Shown here: positions 28,227 through 37,316 of the stretch, in pieces
How the letters are laid out: the number at the start of each line of letters is the position of its first letter
Numbering within the stretch: position 1 is the stretch's first letter
NCBI RefSeq assembly: GCF_014337155.1
Contig: NZ_CP060632.1
Coordinates: forward strand, 2,425,001-2,489,000
DNA: 64,000 nucleotides
Source: Wujia chipingensis
Lineage (GTDB): Bacteria > Bacillota > Clostridia > Lachnospirales > Lachnospiraceae
Reading direction: 5' to 3'
The notes under the pieces: generated by a model
The model's input: the letters and a program-made list of their open reading frames with translations, nothing else
What the model was told of the DNA's origin: nothing
The model's database searches: none
Translations under genes and position numbers: made by a program

Positions 28227-28246
28227 ACACATCAAAATCCGATTTC

Positions 28247-29224
28247 TCATGCCCTGACTGGTTCATCTGCTCTCTGATTCATCTGGTTCAGATTAAGCTT
28301 TGCCGCCACAAGCCACTCGTTGTAATCCTTATATCCGGCTGGAGGCGGACAGTCTTCTACCTCATATCCAAGCTCATAATACTTTCTCATAAGTTCAGCT
28401 GCTGCTTTTCTCCCCGGCTCATCTCCATCAAGGCAGAACCGGATGGAAGTAATCTGCGGATGTTCCCGAAGAAAAGTCTCAAGTGGTGCATCTGCAAGCA
28501 TCCCAAGTGCCAGCTTATTTGATTCATAATCCGCGAAGATATCGACATAACTCATAAGGTCGATTGCTGCCTCAAATACTACAAGCTCTGTACTGTTAAC
28601 ATTTACCACATTAAATCCATAGTTCTTATCATTTCCTGTGACATCACACTTGAATGGCTTACCCTGCTTATCAAACACTCCCCGCATACTTGCAAATCTT
28701 GTCACTCCATTTTTATCATTTCCCTTGAAAACAACATTGTGGTAATGCCTGCTCTCATAAATCAGTCCATCTTTTAAAAACAGATCTATGACTGCTCTGC
28801 TGATTCCTCTCTCCTGATTCAGATATGAAATAAGATAGGAATTATCTCCTGCAGGTTCCGGTAGGACAAACGGCTTTCTCTCCTCTGCCTGCTTCTGCGA
28901 TACCTGATGAACAAGTGGCTGCTTTACAGGATTCTCGATTCTTCTGTATCCTGCAAAATCTAAAAGCCAGAACACAGCCTCTTTTACACTCATTCCACAA
29001 AATACCCGTAAGAAATCTATCTGTGAGCCGCCATTGTTGCCTTTGTCAAACTGCCTTGACCATCTGTACCAATGGCTTCTGTTATAGATACGAATGGAAT
29101 CCATCTCCTTTAAAGTGTGGTATTTGCCAATCCTCTTTACTGTATACCCAAGGCTTTCTGCAACTGCACACAGGTCAACACTCTTTGCTATGGCAAGCTC
29201 TTCATCCGTAAATCTTCCATCCAT
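28247..29224 (-). CDS. Toprim/DUF3991 primase-like protein
   Basis: This 325-residue protein has an N-terminal primase-like region (WYRWSRQFDKGNNGGSQIDF, ~residues 52-75) similar to DUF3991, and a C-terminal Toprim domain with the conserved acidic residues in VVFEAAIDLMSY (~212) and FCLDGDEPGRKAA (~265). Such proteins occur in many conjugative elements and plasmids, beside mobilisation genes, and are thought to prime or process transferred single strands. It lies between the JAB protein gene and the hairpin array, on the same strand as the rest of the ICE. Confidence 0.85.
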   Translation of the reverse strand: MDGRFTDEELAIAKSVDLCAVAESLGYTVKRIGKYHTLKEMDSIRIYNRSHWYRWSRQFDKGNNGGSQIDFLRVFCGMSVKEAVFWLLDFAGYRRIENPVKQPLVHQVSQKQAEERKPFVLPEPAGDNSYLISYLNQERGISRAVIDLFLKDGLIYESRHYHNVVFKGNDKNGVTRFASMRGVFDKQGKPFKCDVTGNDKNYGFNVVNVNSTELVVFEAAIDLMSYVDIFADYESNKLALGMLADAPLETFLREHPQITSIRFCLDGDEPGRKAAAELMRKYYELGYEVEDCPPPAGYKDYNEWLVAAKLNLNQMNQRADEPVRA

Positions 29225-29228
29225 GCTT

Positions 29229-29768
29229 TCACCTTGCCTTTCCCTGCTCTGCTACAAGCGGTGACTTGATATCAAGTGTCCGGTAATCCGTGCTCAGGGT
29301 AATCTTAGGATTATCAATCATGCCTTTTTCCCTGAAACTGAAAAATTCACGATTGTCACCACCGACTATGATATGGTCAATGAGCGGTATTCCCATCAGT
29401 TCACACAGCTTGTTCATGCGGTCTGTCATCATCGTGTCTGCCTTGCTTGGGAATACATTTCCGGATGGATGACAATGGATTAACATCATGCTTGCAGCAT
29501 TACTTAAGATACTTGATTTAAACAGCTCTCTCGGATGTGCCATTGCCTCATTTAAAGAACCAACACTTGCAAAATGCACATTGATAGGTTTTAAATCTGA
29601 CCTTAGATTGACCACACACACTACTTCCCTGTCAAACTGGCACATACAGTCTCCCATGACAGCAGCTATATCCGCCGGATTATTAAAGGTGTGCTCCGAA
29701 TAAATCGGAGCATCCTTTACAAGTCTTACCGAAACCACATCAAGCTTGAAGTCATTCTTCTTTGGCAT
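29229..29768 (-). CDS. JAB/RadC-like domain protein
   Basis: The 179-residue protein has the JAB (MPN+) metal-site pattern: HCHPSGN at ~residues 96-102, followed by the helix TDRMNKLCELMG and PLIDHIIVGG, as in RadC-type proteins. The upstream segment VNLRSDLKPINVHFASVGSL is also typical. RadC-like proteins are common on mobile elements; their activity is still debated. The start is the ATG at 29768, nine bases after GGAGG. It overlaps the end of the 38-residue gene by 17 bases and is followed by the Toprim gene four bases after its stop. Confidence 0.85.
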   Translation of the reverse strand: MPKKNDFKLDVVSVRLVKDAPIYSEHTFNNPADIAAVMGDCMCQFDREVVCVVNLRSDLKPINVHFASVGSLNEAMAHPRELFKSSILSNAASMMLIHCHPSGNVFPSKADTMMTDRMNKLCELMGIPLIDHIIVGGDNREFFSFREKGMIDNPKITLSTDYRTLDIKSPLVAEQGKAR

Positions 29769-29868
29769 CAGACACCGCCTCCTCTCCAAACTCGACACGG
29801 ATAACAAAGTCACCTTTCTGGCTGTTTATGAGAGCAATGAGTTCTTCCATTGTAAGTTCCTGCTCCAT
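29752..29868 (-). CDS. Small ICE protein, 38 residues
   Basis: A short open frame with an excellent ribosome binding site (ATAGGAGGC, then four bases, ATG at 29868). It opens MEQELTMEELIALINSQKGD, a short helix, and continues with FVIRVEFGEE, a strand. It ends 17 bases inside the JAB gene, so translation of the two is probably coupled. I know no function. The regular amino-acid pattern and tight operon position argue that it is real. Confidence 0.62.
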   Translation of the reverse strand: MEQELTMEELIALINSQKGDFVIRVEFGEEAVSDAKEE

Positions 29869-29877
29869 AACTGCCTC

Positions 29878-30873
29878 CTATCTGGACTTTTCCTTCGCAT
29901 CATATACAAGGGGAGGTTCTGCAACGATACCATCAAGTCTCTTGTTTGGTGTATCAGTTGCAAGGGTGAGTTTTCTTAAATCCTTATCATAGTGATATAC
30001 CTGATTGGAAAGTCTCTCGTCCAAAGACACCTCCTGCATATTTACCTCGACTACCATCTGTGCTAGCATCTCAGGGCTTCCCATATCTGAAGATACTGCA
30101 ATAACCTCATGCACGCTCGAAGGGAGAATATAAAGGTCACTCTCTAAACTCTCTGCCAGCTCATGAAGCTCATTCTCATAAAGCATGGATGCTGCACCAT
30201 TGATACCATTTTCATTGGAAATCACCCACATCGTCTGCTCCGGTGGAATCTCAGCTATCATCATCTCTGCGATCTCCTGTGGCATCCCATCCCTTGCGAA
30301 CATTTCTTTCATAATGTCATTCATGCTACGAACGACAGGTGGGAAGAGTCTTCTTGTGTTTTCCGCTGCACACTTAAAGAGCTGTTCCTCGCTCATTCCA
30401 AGTCTTTTCGCAAATTCATTTGTAATTTTTGAACTCTGCACCGCATCCTTATCTGCACTGATTATTACCTTATATACAATAGAAAGATCCTGGAACTCCC
30501 TGTGAGGCACCTGTTCCAAAAATGTTTTATTCTGCTCTGTATTGATGAGCTGGAATACAATCTTCTCGTTAGCATCTCTCATAATGCTGTCCACATCAAC
30601 AACCGGAGCCTGCTCATATGCCCTTTCCATGAAGTCACATGCAGCCATAAGTGTTTCCTCAAGATCACCACAATCCTGATACTTCTTATACATGTCATTG
30701 ATATAAATCGTAGGCGAAATGTTCCTGCCTTCCTCTCTTAAGATGATGCCATCAAGAGTCACATTCACCTTTTCCACGGGTTCTACCACAAGCTCCATTC
30801 CTTTGAACTTCTCAGGCATATAATCCATAAACTTTTCTTTTACTACTTCCTTAAAAATCTCGTAATTCATCAT
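29878..30873 (-). CDS. DUF5688 family protein
   Basis: This 331-residue protein matches DUF5688, a family of Lachnospiraceae-type mobile elements. The recognisable parts are an N-terminal YEIFKEVVKEKFMDYMPEK, the middle VFQLINTEQNKTFLEQVPHR and a long helical C-terminal half with NEFAKRLGMSEEQLF. It is cytoplasmic and acidic; the function is unknown. AAGGAGG lies about eight bases before the first of two ATGs. It follows the adhesin terminator, so it opens the operon that continues through the 38-residue, JAB and Toprim genes. Confidence 0.82.
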   Translation of the reverse strand: MMNYEIFKEVVKEKFMDYMPEKFKGMELVVEPVEKVNVTLDGIILREEGRNISPTIYINDMYKKYQDCGDLEETLMAACDFMERAYEQAPVVDVDSIMRDANEKIVFQLINTEQNKTFLEQVPHREFQDLSIVYKVIISADKDAVQSSKITNEFAKRLGMSEEQLFKCAAENTRRLFPPVVRSMNDIMKEMFARDGMPQEIAEMMIAEIPPEQTMWVISNENGINGAASMLYENELHELAESLESDLYILPSSVHEVIAVSSDMGSPEMLAQMVVEVNMQEVSLDERLSNQVYHYDKDLRKLTLATDTPNKRLDGIVAEPPLVYDAKEKSR

Positions 30874-30894
30874 ATTACGGTTCCTCCTTAATCT

Positions 30895-30935
30895 AAAAAA
30901 GCGGGGAACATAAGTTACTGGCTTACATTCCCCGC
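30895..30935 (-). terminator. Rho-independent terminator of the adhesin gene
   Basis: On the minus strand GCGGGGAA (30935-30928) pairs with TTCCCCGC (30908-30901) and is followed by TTTTTT. The loop contains ATGTAAGCCAGTAACTTATG, nearly the same as in the terminator after the lipoprotein gene. Confidence 0.85.
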
Positions 30936-30946
30936 AAGGTTAATTG

Positions 30947-33900
30947 TTACTGTTTATTCTTTTTCTTTCTTCCACGAAGTCCGACTCCAACACCTGTAAT
31001 AAGTGCAAGTGCACCGATTCCAAGATAAAGAAGCGGATTTGCATTGTCGCCTGTCTGTGGAAGCTTAGGCTCTGTCGGTACATTGACAAGCTTAAGTGTT
31101 GTTACAACAACTTCCGGTGCATTGTCATCATATCGAAGAGTTACATCGTGAGCTGTTTCATCAAGGATATATCCGTCAGCTGCTTTTGTCTCAACTACTG
31201 TATAATGGATATCTTCCTTAAATGAACCATCCTCATTGTAAGTACAGATAGGAAGCTCCTTGCTCTCTGCATGACCATTCTTGTCAGTAGTGAGTGTATC
31301 AAGCACCTTTCCGTCCTTATCCCTTACTTCAAATACAACACCCTCGATCGGCTTTCCGGTTACTTTGTCAGTTTTCTCAATGACAATCTTACCGACTGCC
31401 TGTTCATCTTTCATGGATACCTTCTGGATTTCTGCTTTCTCCTTTACTTCAAAGGTTACATCACTTGCCACCTTATATCCATATGGTGCAGATTCCTCTC
31501 TGAGTGTGTACTTTCCGACAGGAAGTCTCTCAATCATATGAGTCTTTCCTGCCTCTGATGTCCAGCTCTCAACAAGCTTTCCATCAGCATCAATAACCGA
31601 AAGCTTTGCTCCAGGCAATTCTTTCTTGCCTGTGATATCAGTCTTTGAAATTTCTACCTTGATCGGTGCATTTTCAAATGCTGCCTTAAACTCGATAACC
31701 TTTACCTTATCTCCCTGATATGAAGCATCCACATCAAAAATCTTATCAGACTTCACATAGCCCTTTGGTGCCTCAATCTCTTTGACATAATACTGTCCAA
31801 GCGGAAGGTCAGAGGTAAATGTTACTTTGCCATCCTTTCCAGTAACACCTCTCTCAATCTGTGTATCTGCTTTGACAATGACTTTTCCATCTTTATTTAC
31901 GATATCCTCTTTCGCAAATAAGCCGAATACTGCACCTTCAAGAGCATTCTTCGTCTCTGAATCAGTCTTTGTGACAGTAATCTGCACCTTCTGTCTCTCA
32001 TTGGTTACATCCATTCCCGCAAATACAACCTTTGTATTCTGGTCGATATAAGAAAGGTCTGCATCAATCGGTGTATCATCCAGCACAAATCCATCTAATG
32101 TCTTTGTCTCTACAAGATAATACTTGCCAAGTGGAAGGTCATCAATTCTTGCAATGCCCTTATCGTTCGTAACAATGGTTGCTACCTTGTCACCAGCTTT
32201 GTGGTATACAGTTCCAAGTCCGTCTGCACTCACAATATCCTCTTTTGCATATACATCAAAGGTTACTCCTGCAAGACTGTCCTTGAAGTAATTGAAAATG
32301 AAATCATACCAGTGTCCCTTCATAAGAGTGGTATCTGTTACAAACTCGCCATCCTTGTTGATCACGATAGAACCAGTCGGAACCTCATCCTTCATTTCTA
32401 CATGCTGCACATCTCCTGTATCCTCTACAGTAAACTGAATATCGGTTGCTTTCAGATATCCGTAAGGAGCAAATTCCTCACGAAGAGTGTAAGTCTCTCC
32501 AACTACAAGTCTCTTGATCACATGTGCTTCCTTGGCATCAGATGTCCAAGTGTCTACCACATTTCCATCCTTATCAAGTACAGTAAGTGTTGCACCTGTA
32601 AGCTCTGCACCACTTGTGATATCTGTCTTTGTAAACTCAAAGGTTGTAGGTGTGTTTTTATACTCGCTGTTATATACAGCAGTCTTAACATCCTGTCCCT
32701 GATATTTTGTATCAAAGTTTACTGCTTCCTCATTTGTCACATATCCGGCAGGCTTTACAAGCTCTCTTGCAACATATTTTGCAAATGGATAATTCTTAAC
32801 AAAAGCAATCTTTCCATTCTCATCAGATGTTGCCTTCTCAAGAAGTGTGCCTTTCTCGATAATAACTCTGCCATCAGCATTCTTGATATCCTCATCTGCA
32901 TAAAGACCAAATACTGCACCTGCAATCGGTGTGTTATCTTCTGCATCAAGCTTAGTCACTGACATATCAAGCTTCTGTCTGTCATCTGAGAAAGTAAGGC
33001 TTTCCTTGATAACAGGTGTCTTATCATCCACATATGTGAATGTCACTTTCTGCTCATTCGGATTTAATACATATCCGTATGGAGCTTCCACTTCCACAAC
33101 TCTGTACTGTCCAAGAGGAAGATTCTTAGTTGTTGCCTTTCCATCCTTGCCAGTTGTAAGAGTTGTCACAAGGTCTCCCTTGCTGTAATACTTAATTCGG
33201 TTTCCGCCTGCATCCTTCTGGTTGTCTGCTGTGTAAATATCCTCGGCAGCATAAACTTTGAATTTTGCTCCGGCAAGTGAGCCTTCCTTATAAACAAACT
33301 CTTTCTCATATGAGCTTGCAAGAAGTCCTCCCTTGAATCCATCAAGTACCTCTCCCTTCTTTTCTACAGTCAGCTCTCCTACTGCAGGGGCATCGGAATA
33401 TTCCACGGTAATGATCGCATCATTTGTATCACCATCTGTTTCAAATGCTGTGTCAGTATCAACAGAGATGTTGACATACTTATCATTTACAACATATCCG
33501 AATGGTGCTTTGACCTCTTCAATACGATAATTACCGATTTTAAGAGCTTCCGGTAAGATTAAATCTCCGTCCTCATCAGTAAAGAATGAAGTATGCTCTA
33601 CCTTTGACGGATAAGTTGTGTACTGCTTCACATACTCGTTCTTATCAATATTGAAGATTTTAAACTCTGCATTTGGTACAAGTACTGTCTGCTTTGTATC
33701 AGAATCCTTCTTGATCACACGAAGCTTTGCAGTAAATTCCCTGTCAAGAAATACTCTCCATGTCTGAGGCTTGTCAGGATGGTTCTCGCTGATTTTTACC
33801 TCAAATGGCTTGATTGCCTTCATGTTATGCGGAGTCTTTGACTCAACTACCACATAGATTCCATAAGGAATTGCAATGGAAACTGCATGTCCCTTATCAT

Positions 33901-36325
33901 CGGATGTGATTGTTGTTGCTCCGTTTTCCCCGATTACTACCGGAGTTGCCTTATCAAAGTCATAACTTCCATCTGCCTTTACAGGTAAAGATGATTTCAA
34001 ATAAGCTGTGAACTCTGCACCTGCAAGCAGTCCTGCTTCAGTATCATCGCCATTGTCAGATACCTTGATAAGCTGGAATGGCTGCTTGATGACCTGCTCT
34101 GCTGAGGTTGTGCTTCTTGATACCTCTGCTACTAAGTCGCCCTCGTAGTCGCATACTACATCATGCTCCTCTTCATCTAAAAGATATCCTTCTGATGGTG
34201 TGATTTCTTTCACATAATAGTTGCCGAGATAAAGGTTATTAACCTCTGCCTCGCCAGTCTTATCTGTTGTAAGAGTTGCAACCAAGTCTCCTGCTTTGAA
34301 AACAACACCTGTTGCTCCGTCCGGATGCTGGATATCGTTTCTTGCATAAAGACCATAGACAGCTCCCTCAAGGCTTGCATCTCCCTGGGCTGCTGCCTTG
34401 CCTGATTCCTTGTCTACCTTGTAGATATGAATCTTTGCTGTAGTTCTGTCATTTACAAATGTGTGACTGAATGATGCCTTTGCCTGTGTTTCAGGTAATA
34501 CATTGAAATTGAAGCTGTAAACATCTTTACTGTTTCTGATATACGCATATGGTGCCTGTGTCTCTGAGACATAATATCCGTTAGAGATTGGCAGATCTAC
34601 GCTGTAGCTTGCCTTTCCGTCCTCACCTGTAGTTACTGTCTCAAGAGCTGTACCCTTTGTCACAATAACCTGTCCGGCATAGTTTTTGATGTCATTTCCG
34701 GCATAAAGTGTGTACTTGCCGCCATCAAGAGGATTCTCTGTGTCAGAGTCCTTCTTTACGACAGATACATCCGCTTTCTGTCTTGTATTCTCAATCGTAG
34801 TTGATTCATACTGGACTGTCACAGTCTGGTCCTTATACTCAACTGCTACTGTCTGAGGTGTGGTATTGATTGTATATCCGTCAATGCTCTTAATCTCAGT
34901 AACCACATAAGTTCCAAGATGAAGGTCAGATAATACCACCTGTCCGTCAGTTCCTGTTGTTAGGCTTTCTGCTACAACATCGCCAGCACTATACACCTTT
35001 GTACCATCTGCCTTGTAGATATCTGCCCCGGCAGTTACCTTGAATGCTGCTCCGGAAAGCTTCTTTTTCTCATAGGTGAAATTGCTTCCATTCCATGAGC
35101 TAAGCACCTCACCCTCTTTGTAGATTGTGATTGCTCCAAGCTGCTCTTTATCTGTTGCAGAGATTCCCGTTGTCTGTCCTGCTTTTACAGTAAGTGTATG
35201 AACCTTACCGGAAAGGACATATCCCTTTGGAGCGGTAATCTCTTTTACATAATAAGTGCCTGCAACAAGTGCAGCTGACTTTGCATATCCGTTTCCATCT
35301 GTTGTCATGGTCTGTACTCTGTTTGTGCATCCGCTGTCAGAATAGATTCCATAGACTGCACCGGAAAGCTTCACTCCGCTTGACTCGTCTGTCTTTGTAA
35401 GCTCACCATATCCGATGTTCTCTGTCTTGACCTTGATATAGGCTTTGATAGGATCTGCTGTCGGTCTTTCAGAAATAAACTCCTGATATCCGCTCTTTCC
35501 TGTAAGCCAGAATACACAGCTTGATGTTGTCTCAACCTTGCCAGCATTGGATGTGAATGTTCCTGTTGTAGCTGTGGTATTCACGCTCGTTGAAGAGATT
35601 GTAATACTGTTGCCATTCTTATCAACAGAATATCCGCTGATGCCAAAATCAAAATCTGATAAAACACCATTGCTGTCAGATAATGTTGTTTCAAATCTCT
35701 GATTTGATTCATTCCACTTTAATTCATAAGTTGGTGCCTCACTGGTTCTGCGTGATGCAAAACTTGGAAGTGTTGCATTGTAGGAACTGCTGATATTGTC
35801 CCTGAGTCTCTCATAATAGCTGTATGAAGAATCAGGACTAGGTGCTGTGTTGCAGAGCTTTCTAGCTGCCGAATCACCACTTCCGGTTCCAAAAATATCT
35901 GCTACAATTACCCATACCATTGCCTGAGTTGCGATATACTCATCGCACTGGCTGTTGCTTGGTGCCGCCTTTTGTGTACTGTTAAACCCATAATAAAGGC
36001 AGTAACTTAAAAGCTTTCTCTGCTGTGCTGACATTGATGTGCTCGCATCATCGTAGCTGTTCATAAGCTGACCGCCATCTGCTCTTAATCCGAAATTCAT
36101 ACAATATGCAGAATTTCCGTCAAGAATTGAATACAGAATCTTGCCATGATTATATCCGGACTTCAGCTCACTTACTTCTCCGGAATTTTTGACTGACGCA
36201 TTCCAGAACGCAATATTTGCCTGCGGACTGGCTGCAAATGCTGTTGTTCCATTCGTAAAGAGTGTTCCTACCAGTGTGAGCATCGCCAAAAATCCTGCCA
36301 TAAAACGCTTTAGTTTCTGTTTCAT
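30947..36325 (-). CDS. Thioester-domain Cna-B repeat surface adhesin with LPQTG anchor
   Basis: A 1792-residue secreted, wall-anchored protein. The signal peptide ends near residue 31 (TTAFA). Next is a thioester domain with Cys75 (AYCMNFG) and Gln134 (TQAMVW), which in other Gram-positive adhesins form an internal bond that can attach covalently to host or bacterial surfaces. Then come 13 Cna-B/SpaA-like domains, each starting with a lysine strand and a (L)xGAxF or similar motif, for example SLAGAKFKVYAAEDI; such domains often have Lys-Asn isopeptide bonds. The C-terminus has LPQTG (1755-1759), a membrane segment and a KKKNKQ tail. The start was set at 36325 because GGAGG lies nine bases upstream. 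The ICE sortase is the probable anchoring enzyme. Confidence 0.92.
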   Translation of the reverse strand: MKQKLKRFMAGFLAMLTLVGTLFTNGTTAFAASPQANIAFWNASVKNSGEVSELKSGYNHGKILYSILDGNSAYCMNFGLRADGGQLMNSYDDASTSMSAQQRKLLSYCLYYGFNSTQKAAPSNSQCDEYIATQAMVWVIVADIFGTGSGDSAARKLCNTAPSPDSSYSYYERLRDNISSSYNATLPSFASRRTSEAPTYELKWNESNQRFETTLSDSNGVLSDFDFGISGYSVDKNGNSITISSTSVNTTATTGTFTSNAGKVETTSSCVFWLTGKSGYQEFISERPTADPIKAYIKVKTENIGYGELTKTDESSGVKLSGAVYGIYSDSGCTNRVQTMTTDGNGYAKSAALVAGTYYVKEITAPKGYVLSGKVHTLTVKAGQTTGISATDKEQLGAITIYKEGEVLSSWNGSNFTYEKKKLSGAAFKVTAGADIYKADGTKVYSAGDVVAESLTTGTDGQVVLSDLHLGTYVVTEIKSIDGYTINTTPQTVAVEYKDQTVTVQYESTTIENTRQKADVSVVKKDSDTENPLDGGKYTLYAGNDIKNYAGQVIVTKGTALETVTTGEDGKASYSVDLPISNGYYVSETQAPYAYIRNSKDVYSFNFNVLPETQAKASFSHTFVNDRTTAKIHIYKVDKESGKAAAQGDASLEGAVYGLYARNDIQHPDGATGVVFKAGDLVATLTTDKTGEAEVNNLYLGNYYVKEITPSEGYLLDEEEHDVVCDYEGDLVAEVSRSTTSAEQVIKQPFQLIKVSDNGDDTEAGLLAGAEFTAYLKSSLPVKADGSYDFDKATPVVIGENGATTITSDDKGHAVSIAIPYGIYVVVESKTPHNMKAIKPFEVKISENHPDKPQTWRVFLDREFTAKLRVIKKDSDTKQTVLVPNAEFKIFNIDKNEYVKQYTTYPSKVEHTSFFTDEDGDLILPEALKIGNYRIEEVKAPFGYVVNDKYVNISVDTDTAFETDGDTNDAIITVEYSDAPAVGELTVEKKGEVLDGFKGGLLASSYEKEFVYKEGSLAGAKFKVYAAEDIYTADNQKDAGGNRIKYYSKGDLVTTLTTGKDGKATTKNLPLGQYRVVEVEAPYGYVLNPNEQKVTFTYVDDKTPVIKESLTFSDDRQKLDMSVTKLDAEDNTPIAGAVFGLYADEDIKNADGRVIIEKGTLLEKATSDENGKIAFVKNYPFAKYVARELVKPAGYVTNEEAVNFDTKYQGQDVKTAVYNSEYKNTPTTFEFTKTDITSGAELTGATLTVLDKDGNVVDTWTSDAKEAHVIKRLVVGETYTLREEFAPYGYLKATDIQFTVEDTGDVQHVEMKDEVPTGSIVINKDGEFVTDTTLMKGHWYDFIFNYFKDSLAGVTFDVYAKEDIVSADGLGTVYHKAGDKVATIVTNDKGIARIDDLPLGKYYLVETKTLDGFVLDDTPIDADLSYIDQNTKVVFAGMDVTNERQKVQITVTKTDSETKNALEGAVFGLFAKEDIVNKDGKVIVKADTQIERGVTGKDGKVTFTSDLPLGQYYVKEIEAPKGYVKSDKIFDVDASYQGDKVKVIEFKAAFENAPIKVEISKTDITGKKELPGAKLSVIDADGKLVESWTSEAGKTHMIERLPVGKYTLREESAPYGYKVASDVTFEVKEKAEIQKVSMKDEQAVGKIVIEKTDKVTGKPIEGVVFEVRDKDGKVLDTLTTDKNGHAESKELPICTYNEDGSFKEDIHYTVVETKAADGYILDETAHDVTLRYDDNAPEVVVTTLKLVNVPTEPKLPQTGDNANPLLYLGIGALALITGVGVGLRGRKKKNKQ

Positions 36326-36352
36326 GTGCTCTTTCCTCCTTAATTTTCGCAT

Positions 36353-36392
36353 AAAAAAAGAAAGACATAAGTTTATGGCTTACATCTTTCTT
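36353..36392 (-). terminator. Rho-independent terminator of the lipoprotein gene
   Basis: On the minus strand AAGAAAGA (36392-36385) pairs with TCTTTCTT (36365-36358), then TTTTT. The loop shares ATGTAAGCCA and AACTTATG with the terminator at 30895-30935. Confidence 0.8.
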
Positions 36393-36416
36393 CCTTCTGC
36401 TTCTATTCGTTTTTAT

Positions 36417-37205
36417 TTATCTGTGACATCGAAACTCGTAATAGTCTGTGCCGCCTGTCGTGTAAACTCCATCATAACTGATGTAGAATACCGGATCTGT
36501 TTCCAAAAGTAACATACTTGCAATATACTCTGCGATTGCATCCTCAGATGATAACCGCTGTCCATCAATGGTACTTGCTTTGTTGAGGTCTGTCTCTACA
36601 AACACACTATAATAAGAGCCTTCCATACCATCGTAAGGATAATACTCATTGTACTCTTCCTGCGTGATACTGCCGTCATTCAAATGATTCTGTAAATTCT
36701 GCTGTGTGGTAATCATCCCTCCTGCCTGACACTTTGCTGTTGCAAGTGACACAACATTCTGTGGACTGTACGCCACGGATGCAGGCTGTGGATTGCTCAC
36801 ATTGTCTTTCGGACTGTCTGTAGTCTGACCACCATTACCTGCATTACTCTGATTTCCACCAGCTTCCTTATTACCACTTGCAGGAGCTTTCTGTTCCGGC
36901 TCGTCATCCTGCTCTGACTTTTCTTTCTGCTTTGAAGCAGTTTCATTATCAGCAGACTGGTTATCTTCCTTATCAGTCTTCTCTTCTGAATCTTTAACCT
37001 CGGCAATATCTTTCTCTGTCTCTTCACTTCCAGCTTCGGTTGTGACCTCTGTGACAGCTTCCGCTGCCATTTCTGCTTCTTCAGTTGGCTTTACGCTTTC
37101 CGTCTGTTTCTCTGTCTGATTATCAGCCTTTTCCTTACCACCATTACAGTCAGCCATTGAAAAGACCAGTACTGCGGATAATAAGATAATACTTATCTTC
37201 TTCAT
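36417..37205 (-). CDS. Secreted lipoprotein with acidic low-complexity linker
   Basis: This 262-residue protein starts with a lipoprotein signal peptide (MKKISIILLSAVLVFSMADC) whose lipobox cysteine is residue 20. Residues ~22-140 are a glutamate/lysine/threonine-rich linker, typical of a spacer through the cell wall. The C-terminal ~120 residues are a small globular domain (QNLQNHLNDGSITQEEYNEY, then DGVYTTGGTDYYEF). I recognise no family for it. The ATG at 37205 is the only start that gives a signal peptide; longer in-frame starts read through the structured leader. It is just upstream of the adhesin and may be a companion at the cell surface. Confidence 0.72.
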   Translation of the reverse strand: MKKISIILLSAVLVFSMADCNGGKEKADNQTEKQTESVKPTEEAEMAAEAVTEVTTEAGSEETEKDIAEVKDSEEKTDKEDNQSADNETASKQKEKSEQDDEPEQKAPASGNKEAGGNQSNAGNGGQTTDSPKDNVSNPQPASVAYSPQNVVSLATAKCQAGGMITTQQNLQNHLNDGSITQEEYNEYYPYDGMEGSYYSVFVETDLNKASTIDGQRLSSEDAIAEYIASMLLLETDPVFYISYDGVYTTGGTDYYEFRCHR

Positions 37206-37225
37206 AGTAATCGCCCATCCCTTCT

Positions 37226-37316
37226 CCGCAAGGGGGACGGGCTTTGTGTTCCGTGCCATCCACCCTTGCGGTGAACTATTTATCTGTAATGCACGGGACA
37301 CATAGGACTGTCCCGT
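37226..37316 (-). promoter_or_regulatory. Structured leader upstream of the lipoprotein gene
   Basis: CCGCAAGGG (37226-37234) pairs perfectly with CCCTTGCGG (37263-37271), and ACGGGACA (37293-37300) with TGTCCCGT (37309-37316). A 15-codon open frame covers the second stem. Part of the sequence (GCATTA, ATAAATAGT, ACCGCAAGG, GAACACA, GCCCG in the same order) recurs in the VirB4 leader, so the two leaders share an origin. Confidence 0.5.

Noticed and set aside
28006..28266. 86-codon frame through the hairpin array
   Set aside because: It is the product of a 32-bp repeat read in shifting frames, overlaps the Toprim gene end and has no ribosome binding site; other frames are equally open.
32201..32962. 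253-codon plus-strand frame inside the adhesin gene
   Set aside because: It is antisense to repeated Cna-B domains, has cysteine/isoleucine-rich shadow composition and no ribosome binding site.
37206..37301. N-terminal extension of the lipoprotein (start at 37301)
   Set aside because: It reads through the folded leader and would bury the lipoprotein signal peptide, which begins at 37205.
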